Part shown: positions 1 to 7,993 of the stretch, in pieces
Layout: each line of letters opens with the position of its first letter
Numbering within the stretch: the stretch's first letter is position 1
NCBI RefSeq assembly: GCF_004000785.1
Contig: NZ_BILX01000010.1
Span: 1 to 64,000 of the forward strand
Length of the DNA stretch: 64,000 nucleotides
DNA from: Paenibacillus ehimensis NBRC 15659
Lineage (GTDB): Bacteria; Bacillota; Bacilli; Paenibacillales; NBRC-103111
Direction: 5' to 3'
Program-made: the position numbers and the translations under genes
The notes under the pieces: generated by a model
The model's input: the letters and a program-made list of their open reading frames with translations, nothing else
Database searches by the model: none
What the model was told of the DNA's origin: nothing

Positions 1-1
1 G

Positions 2-2170
2 CAGGAGGCGCTGCAGGAGAAGCGCGAGCTGGAGCGGCTCGCGAAGCTGGAGGCGGAGCAGCAGGCGGAAACGAACCGCCTGCAGGCGGAGCTGCAGCGT
101 CTGGGCCAGGCGGAGGGGTCACTGCATGCGACGCAGCGGGAATGGGAGCGGCTTGCGGCGGAGTGGTCGCAGGGGCTGCTCACGGCTTACCGGGCGTCTC
201 GGGAGACGGAAAACCGGCTCACGAGGCTGGAGAGCCGTATCGCGGAGGAAATCGCGCAGCGCCGTAAAGCTCGGCAGCAGGCGGAGCTGTCGGCGATGGC
301 CGAAGCGCTGGCGGCGCATCTGCATCACGGCGAAGCTTGTCCGGTTTGCGGCTCCATGGCGCATCCGAATCCGGCGCTGCCGCAGGCTGAGGGAGCCGCA
401 GCCGGAACCCCGGCCGTTCCGCAAGACGAAGCGGCGATGCTGGAGCGGCAGCAGAACGAAGCCCGCGAAAGCCGCTTTGCGGTCCAAGGCCAGCTTCAGT
501 CGCTTCAAGCGCTGGAGAGGCAGTGGCGGCAGGCGGTGGAGGAAGAGCCGCAGGGGCTGCCCGCTGCGCTAGGCGAAGCGGCCGTCTCGGCCGCGGAATC
601 TCCCGCAGAAAGCGTGCAACCCGGCAAGGCTGGCGAACCGATTGCGGAGACGCTGCGTGCAGCGTCGGATTCGGCGGCGGAGCTCGGCCGTCAGGTTCAG
701 CGGCTGCAGGTGAAGCTTCAAGAGCTGCTACAAAGCAGGCGCCAGTTGGACAAGCAGCGGCATGACGGCGAAGCGCGCAAGCAGACGGCGCAAACGCTGT
801 TCGACGCCCATGCGGTCAAAGCGGGCGAGACCCGTGAAGCGCTGATCGCCGTCCGTGCCGGCTGGCAGGTCAAATTTCCGGAGCTCCGGCCGGACGAGCT
901 GGAAGAGCTGGCGGAGCGGCTGAGGCGTCAGGACCAGCTGGCGGAGGAGCTGCGCGGCCGCTTGGACAAAAGCGTGGAGTTTTTGGACGGGAAGCGGAGC
1001 CGGATAGAGCAGCTTCAGCAGGAGCTGGGCGAGGCGGAAAAAGAGACAGTCCGGTTAACAACGGAACGGCAGGCGCTTGAGCAGCAGACCGGACAGCAGG
1101 CGGAGCGGCTGCGCACCTGGGTAGGGGACGAAGACGCTTCCGCTTTGGCTGCCAAGGCGCAGGCCGAGCTGCACAAGCTGCGCGCCGAAGCGCAGCGGGC
1201 TTCGCAATTGCTCGAAGAAGCGCAGGCCCGCCAGCAGGCCGAAGCGAAGGCGGAAGCCGCGGCGCGGCAAGCGGCCGAATCGGCGCGGCTCGCCTATGAG
1301 GAAGCGGAAGCGGAGTGGACGCAGCAAGCGTCCGCGGAAGGCTTCGCAACGCCCGACGAAGTGACGCAAGCGCTGGTCGAACCGGAGCAGCAGCAGGCAT
1401 GGGCGGCCGAAGTGGAAGCCCATGGCAAGCAGGAGCACCAGCTCGCCGCGCGGCAAGCGGAGCTCGACGCCGAGCTGGCGGGACGGCAGGTGACCGAAGA
1501 GGAGTGGACGGCGCTGGAGGAAGAGCTGGCCCGGTGCAAGGCCGAGGACGAAGCGGCATTGCAGACGATGGCCAAGGCGGAGCGCGATCACGAGGAGCTG
1601 CAGGCGAAGCATGCCCGGTGGAGCGAGCTGGAGGCGGAGCGGGAAAAAAGCCAGCAGGAGCTTTCTCTGCTCGGCAAACTGCAAAGCGTGCTGCGCGGCA
1701 ACGCCTTCGTTGAATTTTTGGCGGAGGAACAGCTTATGCACGTCAGCCGTGCGGCATCGGAACGGCTCGGCCAGCTGACGCGGCAAAAATATGCGATCGA
1801 GGTCGACTCCGGCGGCGGCTTCGTCATCCGCGACAATGCGAACGGCGGCGTGCGCCGGCCGGTGACCACCTTGTCCGGCGGCGAAACGTTTCTGACCTCG
1901 CTGTCGCTATCGCTCGCCCTTTCGACGCAAATCCAGCTGAAGGGGGAGCATCCGCTCGAATTTTTCTTCTTGGACGAAGGGTTCGGCACGCTGGATCAGG
2001 AGCTGCTTGACACGGTCATTACCGCGCTGGAAAAGCTGCATTTGGACAAGCTGACCGTCGGCGTCATCAGCCACGTGCCGGAGCTGAGAGCGCGGCTGCC
2101 CCGCAGGCTGGTCGTTCACCCCGCCGAGCCGAACGGCCGGGGCAGCCGGGTGACGCTGGAAACGATGTAG
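2..2170 (+). CDS. sbcC: SbcC exonuclease subunit, C-terminal part (5' end outside window)
   Basis: ATPase/coiled-coil subunit of the SbcCD nuclease, which processes hairpin and blocked DNA ends in the cytoplasm. The frame is open from base 2, so the N-terminal Walker A half is missing. About 722 residues are visible. A zinc-hook motif CPVCG lies at 338-352, flanked on both sides by very long Gln/Glu/Ala-rich coiled coil. The ABC signature LSGGE is at 1871-1885 and the Walker B segment FFFLDEGFGTLD at 1961-1996, followed by a D-loop and a VISHV switch region. Hook, coiled coil and C-terminal half-ATPase together identify the SbcC/Rad50 family. sbcD is expected just upstream, outside the window. 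The extreme GC and coiled-coil composition creates several long false frames here. Confidence 0.95.
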   Translation, partial: QEALQEKRELERLAKLEAEQQAETNRLQAELQRLGQAEGSLHATQREWERLAAEWSQGLLTAYRASRETENRLTRLESRIAEEIAQRRKARQQAELSAMAEALAAHLHHGEACPVCGSMAHPNPALPQAEGAAAGTPAVPQDEAAMLERQQNEARESRFAVQGQLQSLQALERQWRQAVEEEPQGLPAALGEAAVSAAESPAESVQPGKAGEPIAETLRAASDSAAELGRQVQRLQVKLQELLQSRRQLDKQRHDGEARKQTAQTLFDAHAVKAGETREALIAVRAGWQVKFPELRPDELEELAERLRRQDQLAEELRGRLDKSVEFLDGKRSRIEQLQQELGEAEKETVRLTTERQALEQQTGQQAERLRTWVGDEDASALAAKAQAELHKLRAEAQRASQLLEEAQARQQAEAKAEAAARQAAESARLAYEEAEAEWTQQASAEGFATPDEVTQALVEPEQQQAWAAEVEAHGKQEHQLAARQAELDAELAGRQVTEEEWTALEEELARCKAEDEAALQTMAKAERDHEELQAKHARWSELEAEREKSQQELSLLGKLQSVLRGNAFVEFLAEEQLMHVSRAASERLGQLTRQKYAIEVDSGGGFVIRDNANGGVRRPVTTLSGGETFLTSLSLSLALSTQIQLKGEHPLEFFFLDEGFGTLDQELLDTVITALEKLHLDKLTVGVISHVPELRARLPRRLVVHPAEPNGRGSRVTLETM

Positions 2171-2199
2171 CATACTTCTACGCGAGCCGTCATAGCTAA

Positions 2200-2208
2200 T
2201 GGTATAAT
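2200..2208 (+). promoter_or_regulatory. Extended -10 promoter for the GH26-like gene
   Basis: The short gap after sbcC contains TG-N-TATAAT, a perfect -10 hexamer at 2203-2208 with the extended TG. No convincing -35 is visible, as allowed for extended -10 promoters. It lies 36 bp upstream of the next start codon. Confidence 0.5.
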
Positions 2209-2243
2209 CGATAGAACAAGCCGCAGCGCAAGGGGGAACTGGA

Positions 2244-4409
2244 ATGACCATAACCAATGGCAAGCCGCACCGTCCGAATAAACGCACCACGAACCGCCGC
2301 AGCTTACGCAGCACGCTTGTCGCCGTCTTAGGCGCCGGCCTGCTCCTTGGACAGGGCTTGCCGGTTCGGGCTGACGCCATCTGGGACCGCTGGAAAGCGG
2401 CGGATAACGCCGTGGCGAAAGGTGATGCTGCGTCAGCCGTGCCGCACTGGAAGTTTCTTGCGGAGCATTATGCGGCAGCCGGAGATTGGGAGAACGCCGC
2501 GCTGTTTAGCGGCAAGCTCAACCAGCATTTCGACGGCCTAAAGGATTACGAGCAGGCGATCCGCTACTATGAGCAGGAGAACGAATATTGGCTGAAGGCG
2601 GGGAAAGATTGGGGAGCGGTCGATTTGCAGCGGGCGGAGCAGATCCGCACGACCATCGAGGCATATATCGGCTCGCAAGATCCCGAAACGCTGCGGCGGC
2701 AAGCGGCTCCGAAGAACGGCAAGCTGGCGAAGTTCGAGCCGGAATACGGCATGTACATCGGCATGTATACCGAACGGGACCCGGGGATGCAGAACTATTT
2801 TGACCGCTCGGAAAGCTTGTACGGCAAGAAGCATGCGCTGTATCTCGCCTATTCGCAGGTCGGCAAGCCGTTTCCGAAGCAGCATGCGTCCCGGGCCAAG
2901 CAAGCCGGCGCTGCGCTGCAGATCGGCTGGGAGCCGATGAACGGCTTGGACGCCGTGACGGACGACGTGGTCCGTCAATGGGCGAAGGAAGCGAAAGCCG
3001 CCGGCATTCCGATCTTTTTGCGCTACGCCAGCGAAATGAACGGCGACTGGGTCGTCTGGCACGGCGATCCGCAAAAATACATCGACAAATTCAAAATGGT
3101 TCACGATATCATGGCCGAGGAAGCGCCGAACGTCGCCATGGTCTGGAGCCCCGGCGACGTGCCGATGTATTCGATGGACGCGTATTATCCCGGCGACGAC
3201 TATGTCGATTGGGTCGGCGTCAGCATGTACTCGGAGCCTTACGAGAACGGCGATCCGCAGCAGGGCAATATGCAGGCGACAAGTCCCGTCGAGCGGCTCG
3301 ATCATTTGTACAAAACGTACGCCGACCGCAAGCCGCTCATGATCAGCGAGACGGCCGTCTCCCATTACGCCAACCTGCCGCAGGAGTCGTTTACCGACTA
3401 CGGGCTGCTGAACCTGCAGCGCCTGTACGAAGTGATGCCTTACAAGTACCCGCGGCTCAAGTCGATTACGTATTTTAACGTTAACCTGGACATGAAGGAA
3501 TCGAAGAACAATTACCTGCTTCGCGACAACGAAGAAATGCTCAAGCTGTACAAGCGGCTGATCGCTTCGCCTTACTACTTGTCCAAGGTGGAGCAAGGGG
3601 CGAGACCGTCCGATCACGCAGGGTTCGTGCCGCTGGGGAAGGATAGCGCTATCGCGCGGGCGGCCAAGCTGATTCCATTCGTTAAAATCCCGGATATCTA
3701 CATCGGCAAACTTGAGTATTATTTGAATGGAACCTTGCTTGCGACGCAGACGGCCCCGCCATTCGGCATCGATCTGGCGGCCGGCGCAATCCCGGACGGC
3801 TCGGTTCTTGAACTCGCAGTCTATAATCGCGAAGGACAGAAGAGCGGCTCCCGCTCGTTTCCGATTTCCTCCAGGATTTCCGTTCATGTTGACGGAAAGG
3901 ACGTGCCGTTCGAGCAGCCTCCGGTCCTGATCGAGGGCAGCACGCTGACGCCGCTGCGCGCGATTTTCGAAGCGATGGGAGCGAAGGTCGAATGGGATGA
4001 GGCGACCCGGACGGCCACAGGGCAAAAAGGCTCGACGACCGTCTCCGTGACGATCGGCAGCGGCGCCGCGAGCATCAACGGCGAAGCCTTCCCGCTGGAA
4101 GCCCCCGCCCGGTTGGTCAACGGCCATACGATGGTCCCGGCCCGTTTTATCGGCGAGGCGTTCGACGGCAAGGTCGAGTGGGACGGGGAGACGCGAACGG
4201 TGCGAATCGGTACCGGGGCGGAGAGCGGAACGGCGTTACGGGAGCTCCCGGTCTCGCTTACCGCGGTCAAGACCTCGTCCACCGTCACTGCCCTTTCAGC
4301 GGAGCGTCATTCGTCGTCCGAAGCCAAACCGGGGCCGCTTCAGGCGGTCGGCGAATGGTTTGGCCGGGTGGGGCGGCAGCTAGCCAAGCTGTGGAACGAT
4401 CTGATGTAA
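2244..4409 (+). CDS. Secreted GH26-like glycoside hydrolase with C-terminal stalk domain
   Basis: Predicted exported glycosidase of 721 residues. The N-terminus is basic (KRTTNRRSLRS) followed by a hydrophobic stretch ending near ADA, a signal peptide. Residues about 45-150 are helical and TPR-like. The central part (about 165-450) resembles GH26 beta-mannanase-type TIM barrels: LRYASEMNGDW offers the acid/base Glu and LMISETAVSHY the nucleophile Glu. Residues about 545-660 form a copper-amine-oxidase-N (PF07833-type) unit with two LTPLRAIFEAMG / MVPARFIGEAF repeats, a module common on Paenibacillus surface proteins. AGGGGGAACTGGA precedes the ATG. The family call rests on motifs only; the substrate is not determined, and loss of sugar-binding residues cannot be excluded. 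Confidence 0.8.
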   Translation: MTITNGKPHRPNKRTTNRRSLRSTLVAVLGAGLLLGQGLPVRADAIWDRWKAADNAVAKGDAASAVPHWKFLAEHYAAAGDWENAALFSGKLNQHFDGLKDYEQAIRYYEQENEYWLKAGKDWGAVDLQRAEQIRTTIEAYIGSQDPETLRRQAAPKNGKLAKFEPEYGMYIGMYTERDPGMQNYFDRSESLYGKKHALYLAYSQVGKPFPKQHASRAKQAGAALQIGWEPMNGLDAVTDDVVRQWAKEAKAAGIPIFLRYASEMNGDWVVWHGDPQKYIDKFKMVHDIMAEEAPNVAMVWSPGDVPMYSMDAYYPGDDYVDWVGVSMYSEPYENGDPQQGNMQATSPVERLDHLYKTYADRKPLMISETAVSHYANLPQESFTDYGLLNLQRLYEVMPYKYPRLKSITYFNVNLDMKESKNNYLLRDNEEMLKLYKRLIASPYYLSKVEQGARPSDHAGFVPLGKDSAIARAAKLIPFVKIPDIYIGKLEYYLNGTLLATQTAPPFGIDLAAGAIPDGSVLELAVYNREGQKSGSRSFPISSRISVHVDGKDVPFEQPPVLIEGSTLTPLRAIFEAMGAKVEWDEATRTATGQKGSTTVSVTIGSGAASINGEAFPLEAPARLVNGHTMVPARFIGEAFDGKVEWDGETRTVRIGTGAESGTALRELPVSLTAVKTSSTVTALSAERHSSSEAKPGPLQAVGEWFGRVGRQLAKLWNDLM

Positions 4410-4422
4410 CGGTTGAATTACC

Positions 4423-4485
4423 AAAAAAAAGCTCGAACGGCCGGTTCCGCCTTTTACGGAACCGAGAACCATTCGAGCTTTTTTA
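4423..4485. terminator. Bidirectional terminator between convergent genes
   Basis: GCTCGAA (4431-4437) pairs with TTCGAGC (4472-4478), with an inner GGTTCC/GGAACC stem. An A-run lies before it and a T-run after it, so it can serve both the GH26-like gene and the convergent minus-strand gene. Confidence 0.85.
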
Positions 4486-4505
4486 TTCGTATGCGGATTG
4501 CCGGA

Positions 4506-6428
4506 TTATGCTCTTTGAAGCTGCGGCATTTCCTCCAAGATGGCTTTAGCCGCAAGCCTTGCGCTGGAGAAGGCGCGTTCCGCAAGCTCGCCTTTGCCTT
4601 GACAGCCGTCGCCGCAGAAGTAGAACGGCACGTTCTCGATCCGGTTCGGCAGCAGCCGGTTGCTTGCGATATTTTTAACGCTCGATACCATCGCTTTTTT
4701 GGAAACGCGCTTCACTTCCGTTGCTTCGCGCCAGCCCGGATAATGCTGGTCGAACAACGCTTCCATCTGCTCGGTCTTTTTGTCCAAATACGCCTTGCGC
4801 TCGTCCTCGCCCTCGAAGTTGTCGTTCAGGTACGCGATGCCCTGCAGCAGCTGTCCGCCTTCCGGAACAAGCGTATGGTCGGTCGCCGAGACGTCGCTGA
4901 TGAACAGCTTGTTGTCCATGTCGCTGATGTAGCTGAACGGGCGTGCCACCACACGGTTCAGGCCGATGTCGTATACCATGACCTCCGTCGCCGTATTGTC
5001 CTCGTAAGGGGCCATGAACGGCTCCCACGGCGTGTCCTTGAGCAGCTTGCACACCTGCTGTACTGGCATGGCGAAGATGACGCGGTCGAATTCGAGCTCG
5101 CGGGTTTTCGTCTGCAGCCAAAACTTGCGGTCTGCGTAACGGATGCCGTCCACGCCTTCGCGCAGCGCAATTTCCCAGCGGGAGGTCAGCTCGATTTTTT
5201 GCTTGAGCTGGTTCGTAATGACGGCCCAACTGCCGAGCACGTAGTTAACCGGGCGGCCCGACAAAAAGAGGTTGTGGTAATAGTCGCTGATCACCGCGCC
5301 GGGCACCTTCCGCGCCTCTTCCGGCGTGATGAAGAAGTTCGAACAGACGAGATGCTCCCACAGCTCCTTCACGTCTTCGTCCGCGTCCGACTGTGCCAAG
5401 TAATCGCCCAGCGTATCGTAATTGCGCACGTTGTGAATGTTCGCGATGATCGCCGTAATTTCCCCGACGAAGCGCACCTTTTGAAACGGATTCAGCAGCT
5501 CCGTCCGCATCAGGTTGACGAAATCGAGCGGAGCCGGCGTCAGCTGGTCGTTCTTGTAATACATGACCTTCCGTTTGTCCACCTGCTTCGAGCTGAACGA
5601 CAGTCCCAGCTCGCGCTCCAGATCGCCGATGGTGTGGCGGTCGATGCCGTAAATCGCGTGCGCGCCGTAATTCAGCGTAAACCCCGCTTTTTCATAAGTA
5701 AACGCACGTCCGCCCAGCTGCGGGCTGCGCTCGAACAGGACGCCTTCGATTCCTTGATGCTCCGATAAATAAGCGGCTGCGGTCAGCCCCGCAAGCCCTC
5801 CTCCGATGATAGCAACCTTCATGTTGTGTTCTCCTTTCCGTTCTGCTTCCAGTAGAATCGGTTCCGCTTCCTTGTTATGGCGAAGCCCTGTCCAAACCCA
5901 AGCGAGCTGCTCCCGCATTCGCTCGGTCAAATCCGTCTCTTCCTCGACCGTGCACCACAGCATGACCGTACCGAAATAAGCGGTGGTCAGCATTTTGGCT
6001 TTGCCCGGCTCGGGCAGCCAGCGCAGCAGGCTTTCGTACAGCGTTCGTTTCAGCTCTTCCATGGCCGCCTTCAGGCCTTCGTTTTGCATCGACAGGGCGA
6101 TCCAGCTGCGGATCAGCCGCCGGTAAGCGCCCAGCGCTTCGGCCAAATCCAGCATCAGCCGGTTGACGTGGCTTTCCAGCGACCGCACCTGCGAAGGCGT
6201 GCGGCTGCACCAGGCTTGAATAAGCTCCATTTGTTTTCTCGGGATTTCATGCAGAATTTCATCTTTGCCTTCAAAATAATGGTAGAACGTTCCTTTGGAC
6301 GTCCGGGTCGCCGCGATGATGTCGTCCACCGACACATGCTCGTACCCGCGTTCCACAAACAGCTTCAGGGCGACATCCATCAGGTAGTCGCGTTTTTTTC
6401 GCGTCGACGCTCTCATGAAGCGGTCCAC
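4506..6428 (-). CDS. TetR-family repressor fused in frame to FAD-dependent amine-oxidase/phytoene-desaturase-like oxidoreductase
   Basis: One uninterrupted frame of 640 codons. Residues 1-202 are a TetR regulator: HTH segment SVDDIIAATRTSKGTFYHYF near residues 35-55, then an alpha-helical ligand/dimer domain. From residue 203 it reads MKVAIIGGGLAGLTAA, the Rossmann FAD-binding start of an NAD(P)/FAD oxidoreductase, ending with an FAD-contact segment (FYFCGDGCQGKGELAERAFSS). No stop separates the two. The GTG start at 6428 is chosen because AAGGAGG lies 7 nt upstream; an upstream ATG at 6572 has no such site. A second Shine-Dalgarno sits just ahead of the internal ATG (5822), so a free 438-residue enzyme is probably also made. 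Substrate unknown. A lost stop codon or a sequencing error could also explain the fusion. Confidence 0.8.
   Translation of the reverse strand: MDRFMRASTRKKRDYLMDVALKLFVERGYEHVSVDDIIAATRTSKGTFYHYFEGKDEILHEIPRKQMELIQAWCSRTPSQVRSLESHVNRLMLDLAEALGAYRRLIRSWIALSMQNEGLKAAMEELKRTLYESLLRWLPEPGKAKMLTTAYFGTVMLWCTVEEETDLTERMREQLAWVWTGLRHNKEAEPILLEAERKGEHNMKVAIIGGGLAGLTAAAYLSEHQGIEGVLFERSPQLGGRAFTYEKAGFTLNYGAHAIYGIDRHTIGDLERELGLSFSSKQVDKRKVMYYKNDQLTPAPLDFVNLMRTELLNPFQKVRFVGEITAIIANIHNVRNYDTLGDYLAQSDADEDVKELWEHLVCSNFFITPEEARKVPGAVISDYYHNLFLSGRPVNYVLGSWAVITNQLKQKIELTSRWEIALREGVDGIRYADRKFWLQTKTRELEFDRVIFAMPVQQVCKLLKDTPWEPFMAPYEDNTATEVMVYDIGLNRVVARPFSYISDMDNKLFISDVSATDHTLVPEGGQLLQGIAYLNDNFEGEDERKAYLDKKTEQMEALFDQHYPGWREATEVKRVSKKAMVSSVKNIASNRLLPNRIENVPFYFCGDGCQGKGELAERAFSSARLAAKAILEEMPQLQRA
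5822..5837 (-). promoter_or_regulatory. Internal ribosome-binding site and start codon of the oxidoreductase
   Basis: AAAGGAG (minus strand, 5837-5831) lies 8 nt before an in-frame ATG at 5820-5822 that begins MKVAIIGGG, the natural start of the FAD enzyme. This is the expected layout of a separate gene, although the upstream repressor frame runs through it without a stop. Confidence 0.65.
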
Positions 6429-6485
6429 CCTAAACCCTCCTTGGTGTAACACCGTTTGCCAAGCATTGAATCGTTCCCGTTTAGT

Positions 6486-6514
6486 ATTATAGATAATATT
6501 AGACCGATAGTCTA
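6486..6514 (-). promoter_or_regulatory. Sigma-A promoter with overlapping TetR-type operator
   Basis: On the minus strand: -35 TAGACT (6514-6509), 17-bp spacer, -10 TATAAT (6491-6486). An inverted repeat TAGAC-N5-GTCTA occupies 6500-6514, covering the -35 and part of the spacer. This is the usual geometry for TetR autorepression, and the downstream gene encodes a TetR protein. The rest of the gap to the divergent hit gene (6515-6760) holds only a weak TATAGT (6711-6716) that may serve hit. Confidence 0.6.
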
Positions 6515-6760
6515 TAAATGAATCCCTGTTTTCGGGCATAAATCGATGCTTATTTTCGTTAAAATAGATCACATTTTGAGAACGATCAGGTCACAATAGA
6601 CGGAGGCGCACAAAAAAGAATGTTTTAATATGAAAATATACAAAAGTATGCCCAAAATCTTGTCCATCACTTTTTACCGCGGCGAGTTTTCTTTTTGCCC
6701 GGTTTTCGGGTATAGTGGAAGGAGACAAGCCTGAACCTGATATGGGAAGGAGGGGAGAAC

Positions 6761-7105
6761 GTGGACTGCATTTTTTGCAAAATCGTCGAAGGGACGATCC
6801 CTTCGAAAAAAGTGTTCGAGAACGAGCATGTCGTTGCCTTTCACGACATTCATCCGGCCGCTCCCGTACATATTTTAATTATTCCTAAAAAACATATCGC
6901 GTCGATGAACGACGTCGGAGCGGACGACTGGCACCTGCTTGGAGAAATCCACAGCGCAGCGCAGCAAATCGCCAAAGAACAGGGCGTGGCCGAATCCGGC
7001 TACCGTCTCATCAACAACTGCGGCAAACACAGCGGGCAGGAGGTATTCCATATCCATTATCACCTGCTCGGCGGAGAAAAACTGGGGCCTCTCAATGCCC
7101 GCTAA
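6761..7105 (+). CDS. hit: HIT-family nucleotide hydrolase/transferase
   Basis: 114-residue histidine-triad protein, a cytoplasmic hydrolase acting on nucleoside phosphoramidates and dinucleotides. The N-terminal CIFCKIVEG and the C-terminal catalytic triad HIHYHLL are diagnostic, with the length typical for the Hint branch. It starts with GTG, preceded by the strong GGAAGGAGGGGAGA. It is transcribed away from the TetR gene. A separate strong promoter follows it, so it is probably not part of the rpsU operon. Confidence 0.93.
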   Translation: MDCIFCKIVEGTIPSKKVFENEHVVAFHDIHPAAPVHILIIPKKHIASMNDVGADDWHLLGEIHSAAQQIAKEQGVAESGYRLINNCGKHSGQEVFHIHYHLLGGEKLGPLNAR

Positions 7106-7145
7106 ACCCGGTGCGGCTCATTTTTGAAGTTTTGTTCCGGATAGG

Positions 7146-7175
7146 TTGACACCCAGTTTCCTTATCACCTATAAT
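7146..7175 (+). promoter_or_regulatory. Sigma-A promoter of rpsU-yqeY
   Basis: Consensus -35 TTGACA (7146-7151), 18-bp spacer, -10 TATAAT (7170-7175). It lies about 60 bp upstream of the rpsU start. Confidence 0.85.
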
Positions 7176-7234
7176 GAAGTTTGATGAATGTCTTTTTTCG
7201 TCTTGGACGGTCTGTTCGGAGGGAGGGAAAACTG

Positions 7235-7408
7235 GTGTCAGAAACTCGAGTTCGCAAGAACGAAACTATAGATGCTGCACTTCGTCGCTTTAAGCGTTCC
7301 ATCGCCAAAGATGGCGTTTTGGCGGAGGTCAAAAAACGCAAGCATTATGAGAAGCCAAGCGTGAAACGCAAGAAGAAGTCAGAGGCTGCTCGCAAGAGAA
7401 AGTTCTAG
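7235..7408 (+). CDS. rpsU: 30S ribosomal protein S21
   Basis: 57-residue basic protein of the small ribosomal subunit. The sequence [20 protein letters not shown] followed by a Lys/Arg-rich tail matches S21. The GTG at 7235 is chosen over an upstream ATG at 7181 because GGAGGGAGGG lies just ahead and the family begins at this point ([10 protein letters not shown]). It shares the strong upstream promoter with yqeY, whose start is 12 bp downstream. Confidence 0.96.
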   Translation: MSETRVRKNETIDAALRRFKRSIAKDGVLAEVKKRKHYEKPSVKRKKKSEAARKRKF

Positions 7409-7420
7409 GAGGCTTAATCG

Positions 7421-7864
7421 ATGAGCTTAAGCGACAGACTAAACGATGACATGAAGCTTGCGATGAAGAGTCAAGACAAGTTTAAACTCTCCGTAATCCG
7501 TATGGTTCGTGCAGCTATCAAAAATCTTGAGATAGATCAGCGTAAAACCTTAGATGAACAAGAAGTACTTGACGTCTTGAATCGCGAGATCAAACAGCGC
7601 AAAGATTCCCTCCAAGAATTTGAAAAGGCCGGTCGTGACGATTTGGCGGAGAACCTGAAGGCCGAGGTCGCCATACTGATGGAGTACATGCCGCAGCAAT
7701 TCACCGATGAAGAAGTAAAAGCCATTGTACAGCAGACCATCCAAGAAGTGGGGGCTTCTTCCAAAGCGGACATGGGCAAAGTCATGGGCGCATTGATGCC
7801 TAAGGTTAAAGGACGAGCAGACGGCAAAGTCGTCAATCAGTTCGTTCAACAATTATTGTCTTAA
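7421..7864 (+). CDS. yqeY: GatB/YqeY domain protein
   Basis: 147-residue cytoplasmic protein of the YqeY family, homologous to the tRNA-binding tail of GatB amidotransferase subunits. Characteristic features are MSLSDRLNDDMKLAMKSQDK at the start, RMVRAAIKN, and the C-terminal DMGKVMGALMPKVKGRADG. AGGAGG precedes the ATG. rpsU-yqeY is a conserved pair in Firmicutes. The exact biochemical role is not established; tRNA or aminoacylation quality control is usually inferred. Confidence 0.93.
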   Translation: MSLSDRLNDDMKLAMKSQDKFKLSVIRMVRAAIKNLEIDQRKTLDEQEVLDVLNREIKQRKDSLQEFEKAGRDDLAENLKAEVAILMEYMPQQFTDEEVKAIVQQTIQEVGASSKADMGKVMGALMPKVKGRADGKVVNQFVQQLLS

Positions 7865-7874
7865 CAAGAGCGGG

Positions 7875-7908
7875 AAACACTCCTACTATTCGGAGTGTTT
7901 TTCTTTTT
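7875..7908 (+). terminator. Terminator of rpsU-yqeY
   Basis: Perfect 9-bp stem AAACACTCC (7875-7883) / GGAGTGTTT (7892-7900) followed by a T-rich tract. Confidence 0.9.
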
Positions 7909-7993
7909 GTTTTGAGTTTTGTGAATCAAACTCGCGGTTGTCGCGTAGTACCTCTTGGAAGCATTGCAAAACGCGCGAAAAGGAGGTCATCTT

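Noticed and set aside
1055-1786. Minus-strand frames opposite the sbcC coiled coil
   Set aside because: Gln/Glu-rich GC repeats produce open antisense frames by chance; no start signals.
2538-4127. Minus-strand frame of 529 codons opposite the GH26-like gene
   Set aside because: Shadow of a well-supported exported protein; no ribosome-binding site and no motif.
4413-5768. Long plus-strand frame of 451 codons opposite the FAD oxidoreductase
   Set aside because: Exactly antisense to a gene with clear FAD motifs; His/Arg/Val-rich composition typical of a GC-rich shadow frame, and it begins inside a terminator.
6695-6716. Sigma-A promoter for hit using TTGCCC and TATAGT
   Set aside because: Spacing between the boxes is only about 10 bp; too short for a confident call.
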